Under the pieces are notes generated by a model. That model had not been told where the DNA came from, searched no databases, and was given only the letters and a program-made list of their open reading frames with translations. A stretch of 34,361 nucleotides of DNA. It comes from an uncultured Sphingobacteriales bacterium (GTDB lineage: Bacteria > Bacteroidota > Bacteroidia > Chitinophagales > Chitinophagaceae). Below are positions 8,626 through 17,606 of this stretch, piece by piece. The stretch is from contig CAMPKG010000001.1 in assembly GCA_946887085.1 (NCBI GenBank), positions 1-34,361 on the forward strand, in the 5' to 3' direction. Positions within the stretch are counted from its first letter, which is position 1. Every line of letters begins with the position of its first letter. The position numbers were made by a program, and so were the translations under genes.

Positions 8626-8701
8626 AAGCGGCTAACATACCGTTGTAGCTTTTTAACTAGCTATTTGTCTTTTTCGTATATTTAATAATGTTTTAGTGGT
8701 C

Positions 8702-11700
8702 ATGCGCCTTAAAGCCCTTACATATACAACCCTACTCTTTTGCCTTTTTCTCAATGCGATCGCATACGCACAAACAAGCTTTTGTCCTCCCAATATAAAT
8801 TTTGAAAGCGGAAATTTTTCAAACTGGTATTTATATAAAGGCACCTGTTGCCCCATCAGCACTTCAACGTTATCAGGGGCGGTCTTAAACAGGCATACCT
8901 TAACATCAGGCAATGGCGTTGACCAATATGGTGGTTTTCCTGTTGTAGTGCCGGGGGGCGGATCCTATTCTTTAAAACTAGGCAACGATAGTATTGGGGC
9001 ACAAGCGGAGCGGGCGCGTTATTATGTACATGTGCCCTCCGGCCCCGGTAAATTCATACTTCTGTATAGGTATGCAGTTGTCTTCGAAGACCCTGGTCAC
9101 AATACTACAGATCAGCCCAGGTTTGAAGTAACAGCTTTTGATTCGGCTACCAATACGCCAATAGCGTGCAACCAACATATTTATGTGTCGTCCTCTGGTT
9201 TGCCCGGATTCAATCTGTCTCCAGTATCAGGGCAGGCAAACGTTTTTTATAAACCCTGGACAACTGCGAGCCTGGATCTGACGGGCTATGGCGGCAAGAC
9301 GGTAGCGGTAGATTTTGCAAGCGGAGACTGCGACCTGGGAGGACACTTCGGGTATGGGTACGTTGATATTAACTGTGGTTTGTTCCAGATATATGCTGCC
9401 AATTGCAACGGTTCGCCCCAGATAACCTTAACTGGCCCTCCTGGCTACAAATCCTATACCTGGATGGATTCTTCATTGACAACTGTTATAGATACGCAGA
9501 AGACTGTAACTATACAGGCACCGTCAGGTACTTCAAAGTTTGCGGTTATTCTTGTTCCGTATCCTGGCTTTGGTTGCCCCGATACTCTGTTTACAGATTA
9601 TATTGTTATTCCAGACACAATTACAGCAACCGCCTCTCCGGATACATTAGCATGTCATGGCGCACCCGTTCAGTTAAATGCGAGCACTACTTACACCAAA
9701 AACCCTGTCACCTACAAATGGTGGCCGTCGGCAGGGCTTAGCTGTACAAGTTGTAAGAATCCTATAGCTAAGCCATCGGACACGACGAAATATTTTGTCA
9801 GCGTTGAAAATGACTTTGGCTGCCGGGATACCGCCGATGTTTTGGTGGCAATTCCGAAACCCATCGTCAACGCAGGCAGTGATACTTCTGTTTGCGAAGG
9901 AGATACGGTTTTATTATCGGGCTCGGGTACAGGGCCTGGCTATCAATGGATACCTCTCTCGGCCAGCATTCTAAATCCCACTTCACCAGTTACCCAGCTG
10001 GTTGTCAACTTTGGCAATACTTATCGCTTGGTTGTAACCGATTTGCATGGTTGCAAAGACACAGATGCTGTGAATATTATAGCTATGGACAAGCCTGTAG
10101 CAAATGCCGGGAACGACACGGGTGTATGCCCCGGGAAAACCGTGACACTGACAGGAAGTGGAGGGGGTGCATATAGCTGGTCACCCGCTGCGAACATTGT
10201 CAACCCCACAAACCCTGCTATACAGGTAAAGGTTACGGGTAGCGCCAGTTATTATCTAACAGTAACAAATATATCTGGTTGCAAGGATAAGGACACTGTT
10301 GATGTAGTTGCTTATCCCGAGCCGGTTGCTAATGCGGGGAATGACACGGCGGTATGTGCTGAATCAACCATCCAATTGCACGGAAGTGGTGGAACGCTTT
10401 ATTATTGGACGCCCGATGCGCCAAATATGGTAGGATCACAACTTCCCAATCCCACCGTGTACCTGCCTTACCAGGCCACCCCGAAAACATACCGGCTGAT
10501 CGTCTTTAACACTCAATTGTGTTCTGATACTGATTATGTAGATGTCAGCACTTATCCTATACCGACAGCAGATGCGGGTGGCGATATAGCTGTCTGTGAA
10601 AATACATTCGTCACCTTGAACGGTTCCGGTGGTGGGAGCTACTACTGGACACCGGCGGCCGGATTAAGCAACCCTTCAACATCGGCGCCTGGTTTTTACG
10701 CGACCGCCGGTTCGCTGTATACGCTGGAAGTAACCAACACCTATGGCTGTAAAGACGTTGACGATGTAAATGTAAATGTGTATCCTAAACCTGTAGCCAA
10801 CGCCGGTAATGATACTGCCATTTGTAAAAAGACCTGGTTGCAGTTAAATGGAAGTGGTGGCGGTACATATAATTGGTCGCCATCAACAAACCTGAGTACA
10901 CCAGGTATCGCAAAACCCACGCATTTTGCTGATACGGAAAGAGTTTATACACTCATTGTAACAAGTGTTAACGGTTGTAAGGATACTGATGAAGTTAAGA
11001 TCATTGTTAATCCGGTACCTGTGGCTGATGCCGGTAACGACACAGGTGTCTGTGCGGGCGGAATAGTAATTCTGCAGGGTTCAGGTGGCGGCAGTTATAA
11101 TTGGTCACCCGGCACCGGCCTTAGCGATCCCAATGTATCAAACCCATCAACGATTGTTAACGCTCCTGCCCATTACCTGCTTACAGTTACCAATTCTTAC
11201 GGTTGCAGCGATACCCAATCGGTAGCCTTGACCGCTTACCCTTATCCGACTGCCGATGCGGGGAATGACAGTGTAGTGTGCCCCGGGGCTTATATTCAAT
11301 TACACGGCAGGGGCGGCGGCACATACAGCTGGTATCCCCAGCCGGACTTTTCTGACCCCGCAGAGCAGAAGCCTTACGTTACCGTCAATGCATCGGCCGA
11401 ATACAACCTGGTTGTTATGAATGATCATGGATGCAGCGATACCGACAACGTGTCCTTTTCCATCATTCCTTTCCATTTTGAAGCTGGCCCCGGAGGGACG
11501 ATTTGTGAAGGAGATTCCGTTCAGTTACATGCAGCTGGCGGGCGTTATTTATGGTTTACAGATAATGCAATTTTGGATGATACAGCTGCAGAACTGCTTG
11601 TCAGGCCGCTCAGGAGCCAGGAGTACTTTGTAACCATCACAGACACGTTGTGCAATAGAGAAGAAACATTTAGTGTAAAAGTTGATGTCCATCCTCTGCC

Positions 11701-12205
11701 TGAGCTACAGATCATTGCTTCGCCCAAAGACTGTGGATTAGAATCCGGCCAGCTGATCGCGTACGGTGCGGAAAGTTATAGTTGGAGCCCTCGTGATTTT
11801 TTAAGCCATCCTGAGGCTGCCGTCACAGCGGCATTTCCCAAAGCTTCAACAAGGTATACGCTTACAGGCATTAGTGAATACGGCTGTAAGGACACCGCAT
11901 CCGTTCTGCTGGAAGTGTACCCGGGTGATGGAAGAATTTTTGCGCCTGACGCCTTTACTCCGAATGGAGACGGGATCAACGATTGCTATCGCGTCATTGT
12001 TCCAGGCGACATAACTAAATTCGAACTGTTGATCAATAACCGGTGGGGGCAAGCTGTATTTCACACTAAAAACCCATCCGACTGCTGGGATGGGATGTAC
12101 AAAGGCGAAAAAGCTGAGCTGGATACCTATTTCTACTTTTACAAAGCCACTTCAACACTATGTGGCGAGATTTTCAAAAAAGGGGATATTGAATTGATCC
12201 GGTAG
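8702..12205 (+). CDS. Large secreted PKD-like repeat protein with gliding-motility (type B) sorting domain
   Basis: The ATG at 8702 is preferred to the upstream GTG because it starts the signal peptide MRLKALTYTTLLFCLFLNAIAYAQ directly; the product is 1167 residues. An N-terminal domain (FCPPNINFESGNFSNW to about residue 240) looks like the carbohydrate- or protein-binding beta-sandwich common before such repeats. From about residue 382 seven PKD/Ig-like modules of 76-80 residues follow, each opening with PVANAGNDTxVC and closing with GCKDTDxV, then two or three diverged modules. The C-terminus (about 1076-1167) has TPNGDGINDCYRV, the NRWGQAVF and the CWDGMYKGE motifs of the gliding-motility-associated (type B) T9SS sorting domain. 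A surface adhesin or structural protein is likely. The two paired cysteines per module suggest disulfides. Confidence 0.92.
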   Translation: MRLKALTYTTLLFCLFLNAIAYAQTSFCPPNINFESGNFSNWYLYKGTCCPISTSTLSGAVLNRHTLTSGNGVDQYGGFPVVVPGGGSYSLKLGNDSIGAQAERARYYVHVPSGPGKFILLYRYAVVFEDPGHNTTDQPRFEVTAFDSATNTPIACNQHIYVSSSGLPGFNLSPVSGQANVFYKPWTTASLDLTGYGGKTVAVDFASGDCDLGGHFGYGYVDINCGLFQIYAANCNGSPQITLTGPPGYKSYTWMDSSLTTVIDTQKTVTIQAPSGTSKFAVILVPYPGFGCPDTLFTDYIVIPDTITATASPDTLACHGAPVQLNASTTYTKNPVTYKWWPSAGLSCTSCKNPIAKPSDTTKYFVSVENDFGCRDTADVLVAIPKPIVNAGSDTSVCEGDTVLLSGSGTGPGYQWIPLSASILNPTSPVTQLVVNFGNTYRLVVTDLHGCKDTDAVNIIAMDKPVANAGNDTGVCPGKTVTLTGSGGGAYSWSPAANIVNPTNPAIQVKVTGSASYYLTVTNISGCKDKDTVDVVAYPEPVANAGNDTAVCAESTIQLHGSGGTLYYWTPDAPNMVGSQLPNPTVYLPYQATPKTYRLIVFNTQLCSDTDYVDVSTYPIPTADAGGDIAVCENTFVTLNGSGGGSYYWTPAAGLSNPSTSAPGFYATAGSLYTLEVTNTYGCKDVDDVNVNVYPKPVANAGNDTAICKKTWLQLNGSGGGTYNWSPSTNLSTPGIAKPTHFADTERVYTLIVTSVNGCKDTDEVKIIVNPVPVADAGNDTGVCAGGIVILQGSGGGSYNWSPGTGLSDPNVSNPSTIVNAPAHYLLTVTNSYGCSDTQSVALTAYPYPTADAGNDSVVCPGAYIQLHGRGGGTYSWYPQPDFSDPAEQKPYVTVNASAEYNLVVMNDHGCSDTDNVSFSIIPFHFEAGPGGTICEGDSVQLHAAGGRYLWFTDNAILDDTAAELLVRPLRSQEYFVTITDTLCNREETFSVKVDVHPLPELQIIASPKDCGLESGQLIAYGAESYSWSPRDFLSHPEAAVTAAFPKASTRYTLTGISEYGCKDTASVLLEVYPGDGRIFAPDAFTPNGDGINDCYRVIVPGDITKFELLINNRWGQAVFHTKNPSDCWDGMYKGEKAELDTYFYFYKATSTLCGEIFKKGDIELIR
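9846..11460 (+). repeat. Tandem coding repeat, seven units of 228-240 bp
   Basis: The Asp codons of the conserved AGNDT/AGSDT/AGGDI motif begin at 9881, 10115, 10343, 10583, 10811, 11039 and 11267, giving spacings of 234, 228, 240, 228, 228 and 228 bp. DNA identity between units is only moderate, so they are old, diverged duplications rather than a recent expansion. Confidence 0.85.
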
Positions 12206-12289
12206 CATGCCTGGCCGAGGTGGCCGCCTTTTAGGATTTGTCCAATCATATCGCAATTTTTGATAACTTTCGGAGATAACGAAGGGAGT

Positions 12290-14020
12290 ATGAAAGCACT
12301 TGTATTATGGATGGCCGCCATTGCCGGCTCTTTCGCTGTGTCGGCACAGACAAACATCATTTCCACCAATCCAACTGCCGAGCTGGTGATGCTGGGAAAT
12401 TATGACCCCAACACCTACCTCGCATCTACGGTGCTCATGCACCCGGATACTATCAGCAAAGGCATTCTTGCAAGAGTATCGCCTGATTCAATGAAGGCGT
12501 ACTTGTTTGAACTGCGTAAGTTCGAAACGCGTAATTCGGGTTCTGATACAGTTTCTGCCACCCGCGGCATAGGTGCTGCACGCAGCTGGATCTATTCAAA
12601 GTTCCAGCAGTTCAGCACGCAGAATGAGAACAGGTTATTGCCCGCATATTTGCAGTTCGATCAAAGCATTTGCGGAACTGACAGGCATAAAAACGTTGTG
12701 GCAGTGCTTCCAGGAAATGATACCTCGGACAAGTCCATTGTTTTGATAGAAGCACATATGGATACCCGCTGCACCGGCAACTGCGATATCAGCTGCGTTG
12801 CAGAGGGGATGGAAGACAACGCCAGCGGAACTGCACTGGTGATGGAGTTGGCTCGTGTAATGAGTAAGTACAGTTATAAACATACACTCGTGTTCATGAC
12901 CACCACAGCCGAAGAACAAGGACTGTTAGGTGCAAATGCATTTGCAACTTATGCCCAGCAAAAAGGTATCGCTATAAAATCAGTATTGAATAACGACGTT
13001 GTAGGCGGTGTTATATGCGGACAAACATCTTCTCCGCCATCTTGCCCCGGTCTCAATGCCGTCGACAGCACACAGGTGAGATTATTCTCCTTCGGTGGCA
13101 ATAATTCGCCACACAAGCAACTATCGAGGTTCGTAAAGCTGGAATATAAAGAAATGATCAGGCCATTTGCGGCTGTGCCTATGACCGTTACGATAATGGC
13201 AGATGAAGACCGCATTGGCCGCGGTGGCGACCATATTCCATTCAGGCAGAAAGGCTTTACAGCTATGCGTTTTACATGCGCCAACGAACACGGCGATGCA
13301 AGCAATGGCCCCGGCTATACGGACCGCCAGCATACGTCAGATGATATATTGGGCTTAGATACAGACAACGACAATATTATTGACAGCTTCTTTGTCGACT
13401 TCAACTATCTTGCCCGCAATGCGGTCATTAACGGCAATGCCGCAGGTATGCTGGCTATAGGCCCCAAGACACCGGACTTCACAGTGACCAGCACGCACAT
13501 CAATGAGTTTGCCGTGAATGTGATGGATCCGTACAACTACAACCATTACAGGGTAGGGGTACGCACTACCACCAACGACTGGGATACCGTTTACACATTC
13601 ACGGGGAGCACTACCCAGACTTTCACCGTGCCACAAGGTGTATACAGGGTGTCCGTAATGTCTGTGGATGGCAATGGAATTGAAAGCCTGCCAATAAAGG
13701 AGTTTACTGTTACTACCGGTATCGATGATGTTGAAGCGCAAAGCAACGGTATAGTGCTGCTGCAGAATACACCCAATCCCGTCGGCGATGAAGCGACGAT
13801 CATATCGGTATTAGTGAATAAACCAATCACCTATAGAGATGCAGCTATTATGGTCACCGATATCACAGGAAAAGAAATCCAGCGCCTGAAGATCGATCTT
13901 ACCACAGGAATGAATGAAGTATGGTACAAGCATGGCTACGGTATGAGCGGCATCTATACTTACACGCTGGTGGTTGACGGGAAGACGCTGCAGTCGAAGC
14001 GCATGGTATTTTCACGCTAA
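12290..14020 (+). CDS. Secreted M28 family zinc peptidase with T9SS sorting domain
   Basis: The ATG at 12290 begins the signal peptide MKALVLWMAAIAGSFAVSAQ, giving 576 residues; an earlier in-frame start at 12260 would only add polar residues. The M28 zinc ligands are visible: His156 and Asp158 (EAHMDT), Asp176 (MEDNASG), catalytic Glu208 with Glu209 (TAEEQG), Asp236 (NNDVVG) and His348 (QHTSDD). Such co-catalytic two-zinc peptidases are usually aminopeptidases. A fibronectin-III-like domain follows (about 400-480), then a type-A T9SS tail (LLQNTPNPVGDEATI to the end). The stop codon overlaps the start of the MFS gene in TAATG, so the two are translationally coupled and may serve peptide scavenging together (inference). 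Confidence 0.92.
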   Translation: MKALVLWMAAIAGSFAVSAQTNIISTNPTAELVMLGNYDPNTYLASTVLMHPDTISKGILARVSPDSMKAYLFELRKFETRNSGSDTVSATRGIGAARSWIYSKFQQFSTQNENRLLPAYLQFDQSICGTDRHKNVVAVLPGNDTSDKSIVLIEAHMDTRCTGNCDISCVAEGMEDNASGTALVMELARVMSKYSYKHTLVFMTTTAEEQGLLGANAFATYAQQKGIAIKSVLNNDVVGGVICGQTSSPPSCPGLNAVDSTQVRLFSFGGNNSPHKQLSRFVKLEYKEMIRPFAAVPMTVTIMADEDRIGRGGDHIPFRQKGFTAMRFTCANEHGDASNGPGYTDRQHTSDDILGLDTDNDNIIDSFFVDFNYLARNAVINGNAAGMLAIGPKTPDFTVTSTHINEFAVNVMDPYNYNHYRVGVRTTTNDWDTVYTFTGSTTQTFTVPQGVYRVSVMSVDGNGIESLPIKEFTVTTGIDDVEAQSNGIVLLQNTPNPVGDEATIISVLVNKPITYRDAAIMVTDITGKEIQRLKIDLTTGMNEVWYKHGYGMSGIYTYTLVVDGKTLQSKRMVFSR

Positions 14021-15189
14021 TGGCAGCTTATAAAAGGCCGGGAACTATCCTCGCATTGATTGTAATTGCCCAGTTTGCCTGCACATCATTGTGGTTTGCT
14101 GGCAACGCTGTTATCGGTGATATCATTACAGATTTCGGACTTCCGGGGAGTGTTACGGGGCATGTTCTTTCCGCAGTGCAGTTTGGTTTTATTACCGGCA
14201 CCCTGGTGTTTTCTGTATTGACTATCACAGATAGGTTTTGTGCGCAGAATTTATTTTTCCTTGCGGCGCTGACAGGTGCGCTGGCTAATCTCGGTATGCT
14301 GGCCTCGAGTAGTTTTGCATCGATAGTTGGGACACGGTTTATCACAGGTTTTTGCCTCGCGGGTATCTACCCTGTAGGCGTAAAAATAGCCTCCGATCAT
14401 TTTGAGAAAGGACTGGGCAAGGCCCTCGGTTATCTTGTGGGCGCACTTGTACTAGGCACGGCCTTGCCACATCTTATCAGGGCCTTTACTGCATCTCTGC
14501 CGTGGGCCTCGGTTATCATTATAACATCTGTAGTCGCATTGGCCGGAGGGCTTGTCATTCTGCTGCTTGTGCCGGAAGGGAAATACAAAACCTCTTTGGC
14601 AAAACCTGACCTCAGGGCATTTTATTCCGTTTTTGGGAACCCTTCCTTTCGCAGGGCCAGCTTTGGGTATTTTGGCCATATGTGGGAGCTCTATGCTTTT
14701 TGGGCATTTGTGCCGGTGATACTTGTTTATTACAACCAGCTACACCACACTCATATCAACGTGCCCCTTACCAGTTTTTTGCTAATAGGTTCCGGGGCAC
14801 TGTCTTGCGTGGCCGGTGGTAACCTGTCCCCACGGCTTGGCAGTCATCGCATTGCGTTTGGCGCACTTTCTGTTTCGTTCGGGTGTTGCTTGTTGTCACC
14901 GCTGTTGTTTCATCTGCCTCAATGGCTTTTCCTTGCCTTCATGTTTGTGTGGGCGATGAGTGTGATTGCTGACTCGCCTCAATTTTCAACGATGGTAGCT
15001 GCATCAGTCAGCGCCGAAGTTAAAGGCACTGCACTAACGATAGGGTATTCAATAGGGTTCTTTCTTACGATCATCAGTATTCAATTGCTTCAGACAGCAG
15101 CAGGATGGATGCCGCCCGCGTTCCTTTACCTGCTGCTGGCACCCGGCCCCCTTTTGGGGCTGATCGCCATGCGTCGTACCGCCTGGTAA
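14020..15189 (+). CDS. MFS transporter, about 12 membrane segments
   Basis: The 389-residue integral membrane protein has the two-times-six segment pattern of the major facilitator superfamily. The first half includes VIAQFACTSLWFAGNAV and a GTRFITGFCLAGIYPVGVKI segment similar to motifs of the CynX/NimT-type and sugar-phosphate-type carriers. The substrate cannot be told from sequence. Its start codon overlaps the stop of the M28 peptidase gene by one base, which suggests coupled translation and a shared function, for example uptake of amino acids or dipeptides released by the peptidase (inference). Confidence 0.88.
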   Translation: MAAYKRPGTILALIVIAQFACTSLWFAGNAVIGDIITDFGLPGSVTGHVLSAVQFGFITGTLVFSVLTITDRFCAQNLFFLAALTGALANLGMLASSSFASIVGTRFITGFCLAGIYPVGVKIASDHFEKGLGKALGYLVGALVLGTALPHLIRAFTASLPWASVIIITSVVALAGGLVILLLVPEGKYKTSLAKPDLRAFYSVFGNPSFRRASFGYFGHMWELYAFWAFVPVILVYYNQLHHTHINVPLTSFLLIGSGALSCVAGGNLSPRLGSHRIAFGALSVSFGCCLLSPLLFHLPQWLFLAFMFVWAMSVIADSPQFSTMVAASVSAEVKGTALTIGYSIGFFLTIISIQLLQTAAGWMPPAFLYLLLAPGPLLGLIAMRRTAW

Positions 15190-15270
15190 TGTTTCGCTTT
15201 ATGGCATTTCCATGACAAATTAAATTGGCTGAAGGCGCTGTGCATTGATAACTTTATAGAAAAGCACGCC

Positions 15271-15978
15271 TTGGGACTTGTTTATTATATACCGTTAGCG
15301 ACGACTTTATTTACGGCGTTCTTTTTTGTTGAGATATTCCAGCACTGGCGCAAGAATCCGCAGGCACTTCATGTTTTCTGGTGGATGCTGGGCATTTTTT
15401 TTTACGGTGCAGGTACGGTCACAGAAAGTATCAATACAATATTCGGTTATCATCCCACAAACTTCAAAGCCTGGTATATACTCGGAGCGCTGCTTGGTGG
15501 TGCGCCGCTAGCCCAGGGTACAGTTTACCTGCTGATGAAAAGAAGTACCGCCGACATTTTATCTATCGTCCTCGTCATAGCGGTGATATCCTCATCAGTG
15601 CTGGTCATTTTATCACCGCTGCAGCCGGTAACGGATCAACATGTGCGCATGAGTGGCAAATTGCTGGAGTGGAAATTCATCAGGGGAATAACGCCGTTCA
15701 TTAACCTCTACGCATTTACCTTCCTTGTGGGAGGTGCTATTTATTCCGCTATCCAATATTCGAGGAATTCCATTGACCGCACAAGGTTCTGGGGTAATGT
15801 ACTTATTGCTATTGGTGGACTATTGCCCGGCATCGGCGGCGCTTCGTCAAAATTCGGGCACATTGAAATACTGTATATTTCCGAGTTCATCGGCATTTGC
15901 TTGATTCATGCGGGCTACCAGATGATAAAGGCCAGCGCCGTTCCATCGATATACTCTGCACAGCTGAAGAAGCAATAA
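15271..15978 (+). CDS. Integral membrane protein with about seven segments, function unknown
   Basis: The frame lacks an ATG near its 5' end; TTG at 15271 is the best start, since a promoter-like ATTG-N21-TAACTTTA (15224-15256) ends 14 nt before it and leaves no room for a longer protein. Seven hydrophobic stretches are visible, beginning with LVYYIPLATTLFTAFFFVEIF and ending with ISEFIGICLIHAGYQMI. Two glycine-rich segments (LGALLGGAPLAQG and IGGLLPGIGG) may be helix-packing sites. I do not recognise a family. A strong two-way terminator follows the stop codon. Confidence 0.75.
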   Translation: MGLVYYIPLATTLFTAFFFVEIFQHWRKNPQALHVFWWMLGIFFYGAGTVTESINTIFGYHPTNFKAWYILGALLGGAPLAQGTVYLLMKRSTADILSIVLVIAVISSSVLVILSPLQPVTDQHVRMSGKLLEWKFIRGITPFINLYAFTFLVGGAIYSAIQYSRNSIDRTRFWGNVLIAIGGLLPGIGGASSKFGHIEILYISEFIGICLIHAGYQMIKASAVPSIYSAQLKKQ

Positions 15979-16008
15979 AAAAAGCCCCGCATTTGCAGGG
16001 CTTTTTTT
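15977..16008. terminator. Bidirectional terminator between convergent genes
   Basis: AAAGCCC (15981-15987) pairs with GGGCTTT (15998-16004), with a small inner GC/GC stem. A-run on one side and T-run on the other make it work in both directions, ending the membrane-protein gene and the SWIB gene. Confidence 0.85.
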
Positions 16009-16024
16009 ATTGTCAGCTGTGAAA

Positions 16025-16486
16025 TTACTTCACGTGCTTGTTAACTATTTTAGCCAGTTCGAACATTGAGATCTGGTCTTTGCCGAAGATCGGACGCAAT
16101 TTACCATCAGCGTTGATCATTCTCCTGTTCTTGCTGTCCTGGAGATTGTTCTTGCGAATGTACTCCCATATTTTCTTCACGATCTCAGTCCTGGGCAGTG
16201 AGTTGCTACCAACTACGTCTGCCATTGCAGGGCTAAGACTAAGCGGAGCCATGAACGCTGCGTTTGGCTTCCTTGCCGATTTTTTCTTAGGAGCAGCTTT
16301 CTTCGCAGCAGCTTTTTTAGGAGCGGCTTTCTTTGCAGTAGCTTTTTTAGGAGCAGCTTTCTTCGCAGCAGCTTTCTTAGGAGCGGCTTTCTTTGCAGCA
16401 GCTTTTTTAGGAGCGGCTTTCTTTGCTGCTTTTTTAGGAGCAGCTTTCTTTGGTGCTTTTTTCGTGCTTTTTTTGGCAGTAGCCAT
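16025..16486 (-). CDS. SWIB/MDM2-domain protein with histone-H1-like Lys/Ala/Pro tail
   Basis: Residues 1-72 are a low-complexity basic tail built of KKAAPKKAAA-type decamers, like the C-terminal tail of histone H1. Residues about 77-153 match the SWIB domain: PLSLSPAMADVVG, RTEIVKKIWEYIRKNNL, INADGKLRPIFG and the ending MFELAKIVNKHVK. SWIB domains are found in eukaryotic SWI/SNF subunits and in bacteria such as Chlamydia, often fused to topoisomerase I or basic tails. A nucleoid-associated role is likely by inference from the tail. The 153-residue length and start at MATAKKSTKK are unambiguous. Expression level cannot be read, but the terminator is strong. Confidence 0.93.
   Translation of the reverse strand: MATAKKSTKKAPKKAAPKKAAKKAAPKKAAAKKAAPKKAAAKKAAPKKATAKKAAPKKAAAKKAAPKKKSARKPNAAFMAPLSLSPAMADVVGSNSLPRTEIVKKIWEYIRKNNLQDSKNRRMINADGKLRPIFGKDQISMFELAKIVNKHVK
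16270..16480 (-). repeat. Short tandem coding repeat (about 30 bp units)
   Basis: The basic tail is encoded by near-identical units reading GGAGC(A/G)GCTTTCTT(C/T)GCAGCAGCTTTTTTA on the plus strand, repeated about five to six times. High DNA identity between units suggests recent slippage expansion, so tail length may differ between strains. Confidence 0.75.
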
Positions 16487-16831
16487 ACTTTTACATTTTA
16501 TGGGTTAATACTTAATTTTGTCATTATCCCCGGGAGCACCGGAGTGATTCCAGAGATTAAATTACATATTTCCCCATTAATTGTACAATATCGGCCCAAA
16601 ATTTATCCACGTAGTTATTGACATTTCCCTAGGGGAGACAGTCTTTTTTTAGATTTTTCACTATAATCCGCAAGTGTATCCTAGCCTGCCACCTCCTGCT
16701 TTTTCTTTGGGGAGTGCATAAACCCGGGCTTCTCTTTACATCGAATTCAGTTTATCCGGACTTTTGTCTTTGCCACCTGGCTCTTTTCCTTCGTCCGCTT
16801 GGAATAAGATTTGTATTAACTTAGGAAAACA
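16487..16831. other. Divergent intergenic region
   Basis: About 345 nt without a gene. It holds a perfect 10-nt palindrome ATTGTACAAT (16580-16589) in the upstream region of the SWIB gene, which could be an operator, and a weak hairpin around TCCCTAGGGGA (16627-16637) with a following T-run at 16643-16650. Near the end TAACTTAG (16817-16824) is a possible -7 box for the rhomboid gene. Confidence 0.5.
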
Positions 16832-17593
16832 ATGTTCATCCCCATAGGCGACGATAACAGGGACAGGCAGGTTTTCCCAATAGTGAATTACCTGCTTATA
16901 GCGGTCAATATATTCGTCTTCATATACTACCAGGGAATAGGACGGAACCTTTCCTTTACCTATGCATTTGCTACGGTGCCGGGAGAGATACTCAGCGGGC
17001 GCGATATCATTACCAGCAATTCTGTGCTTGAAGACCCTTATACAGGTGATTCTTTTATCTTGCCAGGGTTACAGGTGACCCCTATTCCAGTCCTGCTTAC
17101 CCTGTTTACGTCGATGTTTATGCACGGTGGTGTGGCCCATTTGCTAGGTAATATGATGTACCTATGGATATGCGGCGATAACGTAGAAGACAGACTGGGG
17201 CATTTTGGATACCTCGTATTTTACCTGCTTTGCGGGCTGCTTGCGGGCCTTGCACATGTAATAAGCACCTGGCTGCTAGGCCATAGCCTCCTGATACCTT
17301 CATTGGGTGCCTCGGGCGCTATATCAGGAGTTCTGGCGGGCTATTGGCTGCTATTTCCGCGGCGCGGCGTACACCTTTGGGTATTGCTTACCGTTATAAC
17401 AGTGCCTGCGTTTATCGCAGTGGGTGTCTGGTTCGTCTTCCAGGTACTGAATGGCCTCGGAACTTTAGGGGGGCAGGAGGCTGGCGGGGTAGCCTACGCA
17501 GCCCATATAGGTGGGTTTATTGCGGGGCTGATCCTTGTTAAGCGATTCGCGAAGAAACTGCCTAACCCTGAGCTCAAACGCAGAGTGTTTTAA
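16832..17593 (+). CDS. Rhomboid family intramembrane serine protease
   Basis: The 253-residue membrane protein has the rhomboid core: HGGVAHLLGNMMYLW (helix 2 with the oxyanion-hole Asn), the nucleophile Ser161 in GASGAISG, and His225 in YAAHIGGFIAG. About six to seven hydrophobic segments are seen. The opening FIPIGDDNRDRQVFPIVNYLLIAVN is the usual N-terminus of Bacteroidota rhomboids. They cut transmembrane substrates within the membrane; targets here are unknown. It is convergent with the TolB-like gene (13-nt gap, no hairpin). Confidence 0.93.
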   Translation: MFIPIGDDNRDRQVFPIVNYLLIAVNIFVFIYYQGIGRNLSFTYAFATVPGEILSGRDIITSNSVLEDPYTGDSFILPGLQVTPIPVLLTLFTSMFMHGGVAHLLGNMMYLWICGDNVEDRLGHFGYLVFYLLCGLLAGLAHVISTWLLGHSLLIPSLGASGAISGVLAGYWLLFPRRGVHLWVLLTVITVPAFIAVGVWFVFQVLNGLGTLGGQEAGGVAYAAHIGGFIAGLILVKRFAKKLPNPELKRRVF

Positions 17594-17606
17594 GGAGGAC
17601 TAGCAT

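Larger units (their letters stand above)
8209..8701. other. Intergenic region with AT-rich stretch and palindromic GC-rich element
   Basis: No credible gene is seen in this divergent gap of about 490 nt. From 8330 to 8370 it is strongly AT-rich with alternating TA steps. From about 8460 to 8625 it becomes GC-rich and carries two related palindromes (8490-8503 and 8548-8563) and a terminator-like hairpin (8582-8625). The final 80 nt before the repeat-protein gene are AT-rich and probably hold its promoter; TATATTTA near 8678 is a possible -7 box. Confidence 0.7.

Noticed and set aside
8461..8640. Short frame through the GC-rich intergenic element
   Set aside because: The frame runs across palindromes and the terminator with no start and no conserved motif, so I treat it as non-coding.
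9846..11460. Possible CRISPR-like array because of regular spacing
   Set aside because: The 228-240 bp periodic units are in a single open frame and encode PKD-like protein modules.
12213..12230. Possible terminator GGCC-GAGGT-GGCC followed by TTTT
   Set aside because: The stem is only 4 bp; too weak to list.
16038..16508. 156-residue antisense open frame over the SWIB gene, rich in Ala/Phe
   Set aside because: It is the mirror of the Lys/Ala codons of the repeat tail (AAG/GCA read backwards), with no start context or other gene signal.
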